Made by a program: the position numbers and the translations under genes
DNA from: Pseudocercospora fijiensis CIRAD86
Taxonomy: Eukaryota > Ascomycota > Dothideomycetes > Mycosphaerellales > Mycosphaerellaceae
Assembly (NCBI RefSeq): GCF_000340215.1
Contig: NW_006921539.1
Location: 1,808,507 to 1,872,506, forward strand
DNA length: 64,000 nucleotides
Reading direction: 5' to 3'
In this document: positions 54,254 to 64,000 of the stretch, piece after piece
How the letters are laid out: every line of letters starts with the position of its first letter
How positions within the stretch are numbered: the first letter of the stretch is position 1
Notes under the pieces: generated by a model
Database searches by the model: none
Told to the model about the DNA's origin: nothing
The model's input: only the letters and a program-made list of their open reading frames with translations

Positions 54254-55853
54254 TCATGTAGCCGTCGGCACGATCTTAACATCAGCCTCTTTCTTGCCAT
54301 CAGCATCAGCATCCACATCTCCATCCATACTCGTCTTAGCCGCAATCGCGTGACCAGCAATCACAATCTCTCCGGCATCAACTCCCGCCGCAAAGGCCAG
54401 CCTCTTGGGTCTCATATACTTGACATCGATATATCTCAACGTACAGGTCATAGCAATACACATCACCCAGAGGGCAATACAAGCTTGCCAACCATACTTG
54501 TAAAACGGAGCCTGACCTGCTGGCCACACCAAGACTTGACTCCAAGATGAAATTGCATAGTAGAAGGAAACACTGACACCGACGATTAGACTGCGAGCTT
54601 CAGGGTCCTGGGGAATAAGATCCGACAACCAAGCGAAGATCAGAGGCGCGGTTCCGAGTGCGAGGTAGTTGATAAAGTAGCTGGCGTACGCTGCGGAGAT
54701 CGGGATCGAATTTGGATGACTGGTCCAGATTGTCATGATAATGCAAGGAATCAGACCGATGATACCTTGAGTGACGATGAGCGTCCATCTCGTTCCGAGG
54801 AAATCTGAGAGCAGAGCCCAGATCCACACGAAAGCGACGTTGATGGCACCACCTCCGATGGGGATTACGTTGACCTCTTCGGTTGACCATCTCTTCGTAC
54901 CATCGGGCTTCAATTGTTTCTTGAGGAAGAGACCGAAGTAGACGTAGCCGTAGGTGGCAAGCACTGTTCCGGCGTAGAGGACGGGGATAAAGTAAATGAT
55001 CCAGGAAGAGAATGTTCGTTTCGCGGACTCCCAAGTGATCTTCTTTGGCTCGGCTCTCTTGTGTCGTAGCAAACGACCGATGGCCAATTCCTGGTCGTTG
55101 CGACTGTACCAGAAAGCTCGGGGGTTGCGTTTGTTGGGGTACTGGTATCAGTTAGAACGGGACAGCCAAATGCAGAACGTGTCTTCTCTGAAAATTTCTT
55201 ACATCCGGTAACATAAAAATGCCCATGAACCCCCAGATGACTGTGATGATGCAGTTGATGATGAAGAGCCATCTCCAGCCTGCGAGCCCATAGCGTCCGT
55301 CCATTGTCGACATGATGGCCGCCTGCATTGCTCCTGAGAGCATGTTGCCGATGGCTTGACAGGAGTGGTAAAACCCCATTCTTTTGGCGAGTTCGGTTGG
55401 CGTGTACCAGTGCATTAAGAGCGTTGTCAATCCGGGCCAAGCGCTGCTTTCAAAGGCTCCGAGGAAGACTCGAATGATGTATACTTGTTTGGCACTGGTC
55501 ACCATAGCCATCAGACCGGTCATCACCCCCCATGCAACTTCGAGACCCGATAGCCAGAACGACGGACGAACGTAAGTCATAATGACTTGCGAAGGGACAA
55601 GCATGATGCAGTATGCCACATTGAAGGCCGTCGTGAAGTAGTTGAGTTCGTCGCCATAGAGTTCGAGATCCTCTTGCATGCCACTGACATAGGCATTGTT
55701 GATATTCTGCTGATCGAGATACTTGATGACTTGGGAAATACAGCCGAATGTCATCAGGAAGATGTCCAGTCTGCGAACGAATGCTTTCTCTTCTTTGCTC
55801 CGTTCTGGTGCCGCAGCCAGGAAGGCTGGCCTCTTGCCACCGAAGAGCTTCAT
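54254..55853 (-). CDS. MFS transporter, allantoate permease (Dal5) type
   Basis: Exons 55853-55203 and 55141-54254 (intron 61 nt), 512 residues, 12 predicted membrane helices. The N-terminal block R-R-L-D-I-F-L-M-T-F-G-C-I-S-Q-V-I-K-Y-L-D-Q-Q-N and N-A-Y-V-S-G-M are hallmarks of the anion:cation symporter / allantoate permease family, which takes up organic anions such as allantoate, ureidosuccinate, pantothenate or nicotinate. The C-terminus is hydrophilic, Asp/Lys-rich. Its start lies 437 bp from that of a divergent FAD oxidase gene, which suggests the pair imports and oxidises the same class of compound. Confidence 0.92.
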
Positions 55854-56290
55854 GCTGGACGGATGGTCTTCGCCCTCTCAAGGCGCGAGGGGATGTGGTT
55901 GGTTTTTAATGACCGCCAGGATGCATGCCCACTCTCCACTCTCCATTCTCGGGCCGAGACGTATCAATGTTGTCGCGTGGTCATATGTGTATTCACTTGC
56001 TAACGTTATCGGCTATGTGCACGACGTTGCACTGCGTCCTCGCAGATTGGCCTCTTGGCACAAACTGGCGTCTTGGCACCAGCTAGCCAGGGTGCAGATA
56101 GAGGCCATAGGCGAATCGCCGGCCGGGCAACTCAAAGTGGTAGCAATAGGCATCTGGTGGCGGAAAAAGGGTGGTTGTCAACGAATGGAACACGCCCTGC
56201 TTGGTAGTTCTGACTGTGAGGTGGTGTTCATGCGGTATTGCGTGGCGAAAAGCTTTTCGACTTGCCTAGGTACACATCGTTGTCTATACC
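55854..56290. promoter_or_regulatory. divergent promoter transporter / oxidase
   Basis: 437 bp between divergent starts. I did not find a convincing paired GATA cluster, so nitrogen control is not shown by the sequence. Confidence 0.45.
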
Positions 56291-57748
56291 ATGGCACCGC
56301 ATGCTGCAGAAAGTCCGACCTTCCAAGCCAAACTCCCGGATAGGACATCTGTCGCCCGAGAGAATGGACACCGATCGCTGCCGATATCAGAGCCGTGTCT
56401 ATCATATTGGCACAGAACGACTAGGGCGTTTGAGCACTTGCACGAGAACGAACATCAACCCGCCCCTGCAGCGGTCAAGTACCTCATTATTGGGTCTGGA
56501 CTCTCGGGCTTGGTAACAGCTTGGTCATTGGAAGAAAACGGCGTTGAGGCACAGGATATTGCAATCCTCGAGGCACGGGAAGCAATTTCTGGGGCGTCTG
56601 GTCGAAATGCCGGACACGTTCGCCCAGATGCTTTCCGTGGATTTGCCGCCTACGCTCGTATCCACGGACCCGAGCAAGCCAGGAAAATTATCGAGAATGA
56701 GAAGCTCGTCTTTGAAAGGGTCGCCGCTTTCGTGAAGAAGCACCAAGTCCCTTGCGACTTCAATCCGACGACAACGTTTGATGTCTGTTTGACAGCTGAA
56801 TTTGCGGAGTACGAAAAGCAAAGCTTTGAGGCATACCAAGCTGCTGGAGGGGACGTCTCGCACGTCAATTCCTTCGATGGCGAGGAGGCGAAAGTTAGAA
56901 CTGGAGTGAGAGATGCCGTTGCTGCGTATGAATGGCCAGCGGGAAGCTCTCATCCTGCTAAGCTTGGTCAATTCCTTTTGAGCGGCCTCATTGCCAAGGG
57001 CGTTCGATTATATACGCATTGTCCTGCCACAGCGGTGACCAGTCACAGCCCTAATGGCGAGAACGACTCCAATCGATGGGATGTGCAGACTCCACGAGGA
57101 GTGGTTGCAGCCGAGAACGTCGTGCATTGTACCAACGCGTACTCCGCATACCTTTTGCCTGAGCTCGAATCATTCGTTACACCAAATCGTGCTCAGGCCC
57201 ATTCTTTTGTGCCATCGTATTCATTGTCAGGCTCAAGGGCACTGAAGAGCACGGCATCGCTGAGGTATGATCTCAAGCATTTCTTCTCTTTCATTCAGCG
57301 CAAAGGCGATGGGACTGTGGTCTTCGGCGTCTCAAGAGAGAACCCAGAATGGAGCCAGGAAACCAAGAACTCCATCATTACGTTTGATGATTCCAGCTAC
57401 AACGAGGAGGTCGCGGCCACAGCAGCTCGTACTTTCAAGAAACTCTTTCCAGAGGACAGTGTCAGGACATCCAGACACGGGGAAGGTGCTGAGCATTGTT
57501 GGACCGGCATTATAGCGATGACTCCAGACTCAGTTCCTATGGTTGGCGCGATAGAAGGTAAAGAAGGGCAGTGGATCAACGCGGGCCATAACGGGCATGG
57601 AATGGCGAGAATATTCAGCTGTTCTCCAGGGCTTGCGAAGATGATTCTTGGCGAGCGATGGTCAGCGACGGGACTCCCCGAGTGCTTTCAGTATAGCAAG
57701 GCCAGGATTGAACGAGCCGCAAAGCAGAACATCAAAGGTGTTTGGTAG
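56291..57748 (+). CDS. FAD-dependent amine/amino-acid oxidase (DAO family)
   Basis: Single exon, 485 residues. An N-terminal extension of about 60 residues precedes the FAD-binding beta-alpha-beta unit (I-I-G68-S-G-L-S-G73), E-A-R-E at 94-97 and S-G-R-N-A-G-H at 103-109. That last motif is typical of the group containing bacterial gamma-glutamylputrescine oxidase and related fungal enzymes. The C-terminal G-x-I-A-M-T-P-D-S-V-P-M-V-G and N-A-G-H-N-G-H-G-M motifs complete the DAO fold. It should oxidise a secondary or primary amine with O2 as acceptor. No signal peptide and no PTS1 (ends K-G-V-W). Confidence 0.9.
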   Translation: MAPHAAESPTFQAKLPDRTSVARENGHRSLPISEPCLSYWHRTTRAFEHLHENEHQPAPAAVKYLIIGSGLSGLVTAWSLEENGVEAQDIAILEAREAISGASGRNAGHVRPDAFRGFAAYARIHGPEQARKIIENEKLVFERVAAFVKKHQVPCDFNPTTTFDVCLTAEFAEYEKQSFEAYQAAGGDVSHVNSFDGEEAKVRTGVRDAVAAYEWPAGSSHPAKLGQFLLSGLIAKGVRLYTHCPATAVTSHSPNGENDSNRWDVQTPRGVVAAENVVHCTNAYSAYLLPELESFVTPNRAQAHSFVPSYSLSGSRALKSTASLRYDLKHFFSFIQRKGDGTVVFGVSRENPEWSQETKNSIITFDDSSYNEEVAATAARTFKKLFPEDSVRTSRHGEGAEHCWTGIIAMTPDSVPMVGAIEGKEGQWINAGHNGHGMARIFSCSPGLAKMILGERWSATGLPECFQYSKARIERAAKQNIKGVW

Positions 57749-58012
57749 AGCAGTGGTGTTGCGGTAGAGAAGATGCGAACGCGTTTCAGGAGTTCACCGC
57801 TGAGCACGGACCCGATGTTGTTGTCAGCTATCACGGGTGCCTTCAACTCCATGAACTTCAATGTTTCCTTATGCTTTATCCCCGACCTTTCGACAATTGA
57901 TTCCCTAATACGGACACCCTAATATGGTCTTTAACTACGGTTTTCTCGGTATACTGTATTTTGCGTTAAGGTTGAGAATGCTAAGACATCGCATTTTTCG
58001 AGACGTATACTA

Positions 58013-58349
58013 GAAGATAAATAAAAGATAAACAAAAGATAAACAAAAGATAAACAAAAGATAAACAAAAGATAAACAAAAGATAAACAAAGAAGATATA
58101 TAAAGGATATAGAAAAGATATAGAAAAGATATATAAAAGATATATAAAAATATATAAAAATATATAAAAATATATAAAAGATATATAAAAGATATATAAA
58201 AGATATATAAAAGATATATAAAAGATATATAAAAGATATATAAAAGATATATAAAAGATATATAAAGATATATAAAAGATATATAAAAGATATATAAAAG
58301 ATATATAAAAGATATACAAAAGCTACATAAAAGATATATATAAAAGACA
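58013..58349. repeat. A-rich minisatellite, 11-bp unit
   Basis: About 30 tandem units of 11 bp, first AGATAAACAAA-like and then AGATATATAAA-like with some shortened units. The second type differs from the first by C to T and A/T changes. The array runs right up to the TA that starts the second transposon. The long minus-strand open frames through it (Ile/Tyr/Phe-only) are low-complexity artefacts. Confidence 0.9.
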
Positions 58350-58351
58350 TA

Positions 58352-58378
58352 CTATCTTTTGCCTAAAACCTGTTAGTA
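58352..58378 (+). repeat. left TIR of element 2
   Basis: 27 bp; inverse partner at 61908-61934; both mismatches are RIP-type C to T on this side. Confidence 0.9.
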
Positions 58379-58599
58379 AGTGCGGGGAGAACCCTACACC
58401 TCCGAGAGAGGAACCACACCGCTATTTTGGTGGTTTTTGAATTATTTGTTCTCTCTCTTACGCCTAGAGTCCTCTAATATTCGTGTCGTCGGTTTCCGAG
58501 TAGTATAGACTAATTTAAGGTGTTGTTATCGTTACTACAGCTGTCCGCTAAGCCCGCTATAGTGAAGAGCGCTCGTATAAACCTAGACTAGCAAGGCCA

Positions 58600-59800
58600 G
58601 CTAATAAACCTGTTTACTAAAGGGTAGTCTGCTAAGTAGGTTTATGCCTTTGCTAAGTTGCTAATAACTATTAGATCTATGTATAGATATTAAGAGAAAT
58701 ATCGCATCTTCGGAGCGTTATATACTAAGCAAACTAGCGGACTAAAGCGTAGTAATAAGGCACTTCTTCTATAAGAAGAACGTAACTTCTTATATAGATA
58801 TCTCGAAGACCGTCCGGACGCCTATCTTATAGAAATAATACAAGCTCTTATAGACGAGTTTCTACGGCTTCGACCGATAAAGGACGGCGGTAAGGGCGTT
58901 TAGGTAAAGGTGCCTACGTTATCGAAGATCTTGAAGCAGGAGATAGGTCTTACTCGTAAGAGGGTTAAACGCGAAGCGAAGGAGCGCAATCCGTTCTTGC
59001 GTGCGCTATAGACGATTAGGTGCGCTAAATAGCCGGTAGATCGACTCGTATTTATCGATAAGACGGCCTATAATTAGAAGACTAGTTAGTAGAAGTATAG
59101 CTAGTTAGTAAGAGGGTTAACTTGCGTTAATGTTGCCTATATAAAGCGAGAAGTTAGATAGTTAGTTTTGCCTGCCTTTACGCTATACGGCTACTTGCCT
59201 TATACCTACGTATTCTAAGGCTCTATTAACTCGGACCGCTTTTATCTCTAGTTAACGGAGCAAGTCCTTCCTTGCCTTAAAAATAGACCGCCGATAATCT
59301 TTATAATAGATAATGCTAGTATCTACTATAGAGCGAGGGTTAAACAGGCGATACTAGATGCCGGGCATTATCTCGAATTCTTGCCTCCGTATTCGCCGGA
59401 TTTGAACCCGATCGAGGGCAGCTTCAATCTACTAAAGAAAGTTATTAAAAAATACCGAGATAACCTTCTAAGGTTTGTCGGCTTCTAGGACTACTTGCTT
59501 TAATACCTATATAAGTATAGAGGTCGTAGATCGAAGGCGTTGTTTAGATATACTAGATATAACGTTAATAGTATCGATATTCCGTACGATCTAGCCGAAT
59601 TCGAACACACCGCCGGCGCGGCCTAGAATATAATAGCGCTAGACCCGGAAGAGTCCTAATAGATAGAATAGGCTTAGAATACCTTACCGTCGATAATTAA
59701 CGACTTATCGGAAGTGTATTGTAATAGTAAGGGTATGTTTAAGGAAGATAACGAGGAAGATAGCGAACAAGAGGTAGACTTCGAAGATTTCGAGTAATAT
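58600..59800 (+). pseudogene. DD34E transposase of element 2 (RIP-degraded)
   Basis: An N-terminal region with helix-turn-helix-like sequence is followed by L-V-F-I-D-K (first Asp codon at 59057-59059; the Lys is Glu in relatives) and F-I-I-D-N-A-S (second Asp at 59309-59311). L-P-P-Y-S-P-D-L-N-P-I-E then carries the Glu at 59414-59416. The Asp-Glu gap is 34 residues, as in Tc1 transposases. All three catalytic residues survive, but many TAG codons interrupt the frame, so no enzyme can be made from it. The exact start is not resolved. Confidence 0.8.
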
Positions 59801-60009
59801 AACTAGTCGCTACTAGCGCGCGGAAAGCTCCGAGTTAGAGATTCGAATAAATGTATTCGAACGCTAGCTTTGCCTATCGCTCTCTATGTTCTATAACTAA
59901 CGCATTTAATTGACTATTCTATATAGGGGCTAAATAAGTGTTATTACCGCAAGAATCTCCCGCTTATTACAAGTTTATATATATTGTAGATATGCAAAGA
60001 TCGATGCCT

Positions 60010-61740
60010 AAAGAAAGCCCGGATTCTTAGAATTTCTCTCCTTCCTCCGCCGCGGCTGCTTCCGCCGCTATAATCTTATCCTGTTTCTTCCTTATAAACT
60101 CGACGATAGCTTTCTTTAATCTTAACCTTATACTATCTACTTTGCTAAGTGCCGCCGGCTAGTCGTCCTTTAATAAATTGCAGATAGTCTCTAGCGTCTA
60201 GCCTATACCGACGAAATAGGCGATATAAGGCTGTAAATAGTCGTAATCCTAGAATTCGCGCTATAAGGCAACCTAGTCGAAGAATTCTACCGTTAGCTTC
60301 TCGCACTGCACGATATTCCGCAGCAGTATAACATTACGTAGACTAGTCTTTACAAGAGCCCGAGTAGGTGTCTTACTTAGCGTGCTAGGTATAATACTAC
60401 TACCGCGCAATTTACTGTCTAGAATACGACCGAAGTCCTTACCGAAGTTGTTATAAATAATAGGCTGACTTCTAGTAGTAGGAACAGCTTTATATAGCGA
60501 GTCGGACTTACTGCTTCGGCGGCCTCGTATTTTTCGAGCCTTACCCTTCTAAAACTCTAACTAGATCTTCCTCTTAATTACTATTATCTCTAGACGCACC
60601 GGCATCCTATTCTCGAGCTTATTAGTCACTAGATCTCGTTTCTACTCGCTAGAAGCGATAGCCTTATAGCCCTCAATTATAGTAGCGTTAAAGAACGGAA
60701 AGTAGTTCTTACTATAGTCCTTTAGTGCTTTGTTACGCTAGCAAGTATGCTTACTAGCCTTATAATAATTTAGACAGTCTTTATAGCTATAAAGAAGGTC
60801 TCTTAGAATATAATAGTCCTACCGGTTCTATACCTCTAATTTAGCTGTTACAACGCCGGCGTTAGCAAGCTAAATTAAGGTTAGATTAGAAGCCGGTTTA
60901 CCTAACTTCTTAACACCTAAAGGTCTAGCTACTACTAGTTTAGGCTTCGTTAAGAAGTCGATATTAATAAAGATATTCTTCCGCGAGGCAAGCGCTAATC
61001 CTTTACTACAATCTAGAGCATCGCTATAGACCTTATCGCTATTAATATTATCTCTAGCTTAATGCTAATCGCTAGTAAAAGCCAACTTCTAACCGTCCGC
61101 TTTAGTACGAATAACGACTTAATTAAATGCCGCTAAGCCGTTTAACTTCGCTATCTTCGCTACTTACGCATATCCGTTCTAAGCCTCTTGTTTATTCGCT
61201 AATAAGAACTTTATACCCTTCGTTGCTATCGTCCGCGCCGTACCCTTCTTCGTTGTATTAAACACCGTCTACTGTCCTTTATAATAGAAGGTCTCGTCCG
61301 AGAAAGAGCTAGGTTAAGTAATAGGAACGTTGCCTATAGCGAGAGCGGCTTAGCTGCTAGTAGTAGTAGCCGCCTCCTACGCGGTATTAAAAGAGGAGGA
61401 AATAGAGGTCGTAGCGGAGGAAGAAACAGCCGATTTTAGTAGTTCTATACCGCTAGTCTCCTCTACCGGCGCCGCTACGGTCTCCTTATTCGGTAGATCC
61501 GAGGGATTAACGATTAGGTCGGCAGTCGCTTTGCTCTTCTTGCCGCCGGAAGACCTACTCTTCGAGCTACCCTTTACTTACTAAGCCGTATTAGCATTCC
61601 TTCTTATTATTAGCGGCGGACTAATAGTCTTCTCGAGAGTGCGGATCACCTTCTTCTTTAGCGTAGAGTTATTTACCTCGTCGTCTAATCGCACTAGCGG
61701 CTTACTAGTATTCGTACGTGTCTCTCTTAGCGGCATTATT
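60010..61740 (-). pseudogene. second ORF of element 2, unrecognised (only TAG/TAA stops)
   Basis: Starts at an ATG near 61738 and runs for about 575 codons on the minus strand, interrupted only by TAG or TAA (RIP-changed CAG/CAA). Order of features: a basic start (M-P-L-R-E-T-R-T), a Lys/Ser/Thr-rich disordered segment, a central part with a C-x-N-Y-Y-K-A-S-K-H-T-C-like Cys/His stretch, then the basic R-K-I-R-G-R-R, and finally a helical, Lys/Glu/Ala-rich C-terminus. I do not recognise it. It shows no visible similarity to the element-1 second ORF apart from composition. It lies inside the TIRs and converges on the transposase. Confidence 0.65.
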
Positions 61741-61907
61741 GTAGTAATAGCACTTAGAAACGGTTAGAATACGCGTACGGGGCTCGAGCATACGATTATC
61801 CTCTATTCGACGACGACAATTAGGAAGAAACACGATAAAAACCACGTAAAAGTGCCCCTATTGCCCACCCCTATACGGCTCAAGAGAGGAGGCGGCTCTG
61901 CGGACCG

Positions 61908-61934
61908 TACTGACAGGTTTTGGGCAAAAGATAG
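61908..61934 (-). repeat. right TIR of element 2
   Basis: 27 bp, less mutated than the left copy; TA at 61935-61936. Confidence 0.9.
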
Positions 61935-62042
61935 TATAAAACAACCCCTCTCGGAGAGTTTCTATAAGTCGGTGAGAGGAGAACCCCAAGGAGCCCAGTC
62001 ACATCTGCCCGGAACTGCTGCAGCAGGAATACCCTTCCAGAT

Positions 62043-63074
62043 ATGTTACAAATACGCACTGGATTGGCGCTGCGGCGAGCAGCAAGAAATAACGAGATCC
62101 AGTCTTCTACAGCTGGGCTTGCACTAGGATGGTCTCAAGCAAATCTGATCGTTGTACCTTCCCAGTATGCGAACGACTTCAGGCTGCTCTGCATGCGGAA
62201 TCCTGTTGCATGTCCTCTACTAGCGGAGTCTGACAAAGTCGGGTCCTACGACCGCATCAAGTCTCGCGTACCCTTCTTAGAGGATGAAGACATCATGGAA
62301 CACCCCTGTGATCTCCGCAAAGATGCACCAAAGTACATGGTCTACCAGGATGGCAAGCTTGTCAAAGACCATTGTCCTGATGTTGTCGAGGACTGGACTC
62401 AGGACCATGTCGGTTTCCTTCTTGGCTGCTCTTTCACCTTTGAGCGAGCTTTGACTGCCGCCGGTCTGCCACCGCGCAACATCACGGACAAGCGAAATGT
62501 ACCTATGTGCGTATCCATGCTGCGCAACCGTGGATATAGATATGCCTCTGTCTCGTCCTTGAACTGGATGCTGACTTTTCTGCCCTCGTTCTCCAGGTAC
62601 CGAACCAAGACACCTCTCAATCCATCTGGCATTTTCACGAACGGCACTTATGTTGTATCGATGCGAGCATACAAGGAGAGCGAGATAGATAAAGTCCGAG
62701 AAATCACGAGAAATTACGCTTTGATGCACGGAGAGCCTATTGATTGGGTGAGTGGGCAATGTTGAGTCCGCAGCTATCATGAGCGAGCACACTGATGGGC
62801 ATACTTCAATCTGCAGGGCTGGGATGCTATTCAACGTCTCGGCATAGCCGATGTGACCACGCCGGAATGGGGTGACAGTCCTCTGTCTAGCGACGGCAGA
62901 TCTTTCAGCGAAGTCAAAGGCTCTTCGGACGATGTGCCTGTGTTCTGGGGCTGTGGCGTAACTCCTCAAGACGCAGTCTTGAAGGCAAAGCTTGCCGGGA
63001 CATTTATCGCCCATGCTCCTGGACACATGATTGGCCTCGACTTTAGAGACTCAGATGTTGCAAGGATAAGCTGA
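62043..63074 (+). CDS. DUF1445 family protein (D-glutamate cyclase-like)
   Basis: Exons 62043-62747 and 62817-63074 (intron 69 nt), 320 residues. Family blocks: T-A-G-L-A-L-G-W-x-Q-A-N-L near the start, N-P-V-A-C-P-L-L, G-C-S-F-T-F-E-R-A-L, R-N-V-P-M, and at the C-terminus V-F-W-G-C-G-V-T-P-Q and H-A-P-G-H-M. Human and bacterial relatives convert D-glutamate to 5-oxo-D-proline; older annotation calls them putative hydro-lyases. Element 2 ends only 106 bp before the start codon, so its promoter may be displaced or the transposon may influence it. The coding region itself shows no RIP damage. Confidence 0.9.
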
Positions 63075-63586
63075 TCTGCACACCACTGACACCAGATGCT
63101 CCGTAGAGCAAACAAACTTCACAGGCTCCCTTCGAAGGTCGGCCTTTGACCTCCTCTTTCACAAGCATTGTCATCAACCGATATGCACGCTTCCCACAAT
63201 ATCACAATCGTGATTTGTCTCGGCATGCTGTGCTCCAACCCTCCGGCAGACGAATAGTATCTGAACGGGAGTTCAGGGTTCTCCGCAGTCATTGAGCGCG
63301 TCCTTAACATGCGAAATTATCATGTGCAAGACGGAACCTCTATTATCCTCAAATCGAATCGTGCAGAAAGCGGAGGTGTGCCCGTACCATACTACAAACC
63401 AGGGCCTGCAGCATCGGGAGGATGATCCGCGATGCTGGAAACTTTCTACTATGATGCGAGGCCGCATGAGCGGCACGCTGACCTAGCCGTACTAGACGAA
63501 GATACTGATATAGACGGGGCCGATACCACATCTCACTTGACGTCTTTTGCCGTTGCCAAGACCAGCAGCCTACAGTTCTATGTAGA
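63075..63586. other. intergenic
   Basis: No gene supported. Confidence 0.5.
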
Positions 63587-64000
63587 ATGGCTGAAGAGCA
63601 ACTTTCGATTGCAATCTTTGGAGCCACAGGCACGCTTGGAAGTTCGATTGTCAACGCCTTTATAGAACCGCATGTTCGAAAGTGTTTTGCACGCTTGACT
63701 GCCTATTCACGAGATGAGCACAAGCTCGAACGATGGCGGACAGCAGCGGGAATATCACTACGCAGATACTCACTTGGAAACATTCAAGACAGCGTTGCCG
63801 ACATCGACATCATCATCAACGCTGTCGATACTTCAGACACACACTTTCACTCTGCCCTAATCAAGGCAATGGCCACAATGAGAAGCACAAAAGTCTACTT
63901 CCCTTCAGAGTTCTGCATAGATGGTAGCACTCTCGACTTCCGCCACGGCTCCTTCGAACGTCGTAAAAGCCTCGGCCAGTTGGCTAGAAACTCTCTGCAC
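63587..64000 (+). CDS. NmrA/isoflavone-reductase-like NAD(P)-binding protein, 3' end outside window
   Basis: Open from ATG 63587 to the window end (138 codons). The N-terminus has G-A-T-G-T-L-G, the dinucleotide loop of the NmrA / isoflavone reductase-like atypical short-chain dehydrogenases. Further on come I-I-I-N-A-V-D and V-Y-F-P-S-E-F, the position where family members have F-x-P-S-E-F. Reductase or regulatory members both occur, and the part that would decide lies outside the window. Confidence 0.82.
   Translation, partial: MAEEQLSIAIFGATGTLGSSIVNAFIEPHVRKCFARLTAYSRDEHKLERWRTAAGISLRRYSLGNIQDSVADIDIIINAVDTSDTHFHSALIKAMATMRSTKVYFPSEFCIDGSTLDFRHGSFERRKSLGQLARNSLH

Larger units (their letters stand above)
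58350..61936 (+). mobile_element. second Tc1/mariner-type TIR element with two ORFs, 3.58 kb, RIP-inactivated
   Basis: Inverted repeats of 27 bp at 58352-58378 and 61908-61934 differ at two sites, both C/T in a CpA context, and are flanked by TA (58350-58351, 61935-61936). The left part encodes a DD34E transposase relic on the plus strand and the right part a long convergent ORF on the minus strand. Its TIR sequence differs from that of element 1, so this is another family with the same plan. It is a single uninterrupted copy. Confidence 0.85.

Noticed and set aside
52872..57748. Wax-synthase-like gene, transporter and oxidase considered as a secondary metabolite cluster
   Set aside because: No backbone enzyme (PKS, NRPS, terpene synthase) or cluster regulator lies nearby; the neighbours are housekeeping genes.
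58013..58349. Tandem repeat array considered as a CRISPR
   Set aside because: Units are contiguous with no unique spacers, and the genome is eukaryotic.
57931..58350. Minus-strand frames made almost only of Ile, Tyr, Phe and Ser
   Set aside because: Low-complexity translation of the A-rich minisatellite.
62277..63026. 249-codon minus-strand frame
   Set aside because: Antisense to the DUF1445 gene and runs through its intron.

Overview
The window looks like the nuclear genome of a filamentous ascomycete (Pezizomycotina). Most genes carry 0-3 short introns (about 40-85 nt, usually 49-65) with GT-AG ends, intergenic spaces are short, and two islands of transposon sequence show the signature of repeat-induced point mutation (RIP): CpA to TpA changes on both strands, with nearly all nonsense codons being TAG/TAA where CAG/CAA is expected. 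A Dothideomycete is my best guess from gene style. That is an inference; no rRNA or marker gene is present to prove it.

Layout. 1-7 kb: a Rieske non-haem iron oxygenase (cut by the window start), a repeat-rich membrane protein that looks like a truncated DUF3433 relative, a 3-hydroxyisobutyrate dehydrogenase-like enzyme, and divergently from it cystathionine beta-synthase. 7.2-18.6 kb: a TA-flanked terminal-inverted-repeat (TIR) element carrying a DD34E Tc1/mariner-type transposase and a second, convergent, unrecognised long ORF. A chromodomain Ty3/gypsy retrotransposon of 6,992 bp is inserted in it, with two 308-bp LTRs and a perfect 5-bp target duplication. This retroelement carries a spliced, antisense extra gene with three introns whose 3' halves are nearly the same sequence. 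19-58 kb: mostly housekeeping genes, namely a broken small secreted protein beside the island, ERG28 and the very-long-chain 3-ketoacyl-CoA reductase back to back, an RSC4-like tandem bromodomain protein, two small DnaJ-type zinc-finger proteins without a J domain, an ankyrin protein, SF3B1/Hsh155, a Ste20-type kinase, a very long coiled-coil mitochondrial candidate, TIP41, Aurora kinase, ATP23, a wax-synthase-like acyltransferase, and an allantoate-permease-type transporter divergent from a FAD amine/amino-acid oxidase. 58.0-61.9 kb: a second TIR element of 3.58 kb with the same layout (DD34E transposase plus a convergent unrecognised ORF), preceded by an A-rich minisatellite. 62-64 kb: a DUF1445 (D-glutamate cyclase family) gene and the start of an NmrA/isoflavone-reductase-like gene cut by the window end.

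Working links. ERG28 and the ketoacyl-CoA reductase are both ER lipid-synthesis proteins on one 221-bp divergent promoter. The transporter/oxidase pair shares a 437-bp promoter and reads as an uptake-plus-oxidation unit for a nitrogen compound. TIP41 and Aurora are a divergent pair of growth and division regulators. The most unusual content is in the transposons: two different DD34E elements that each carry a long second ORF of unknown function, and the spliced antisense gene in the retrotransposon.
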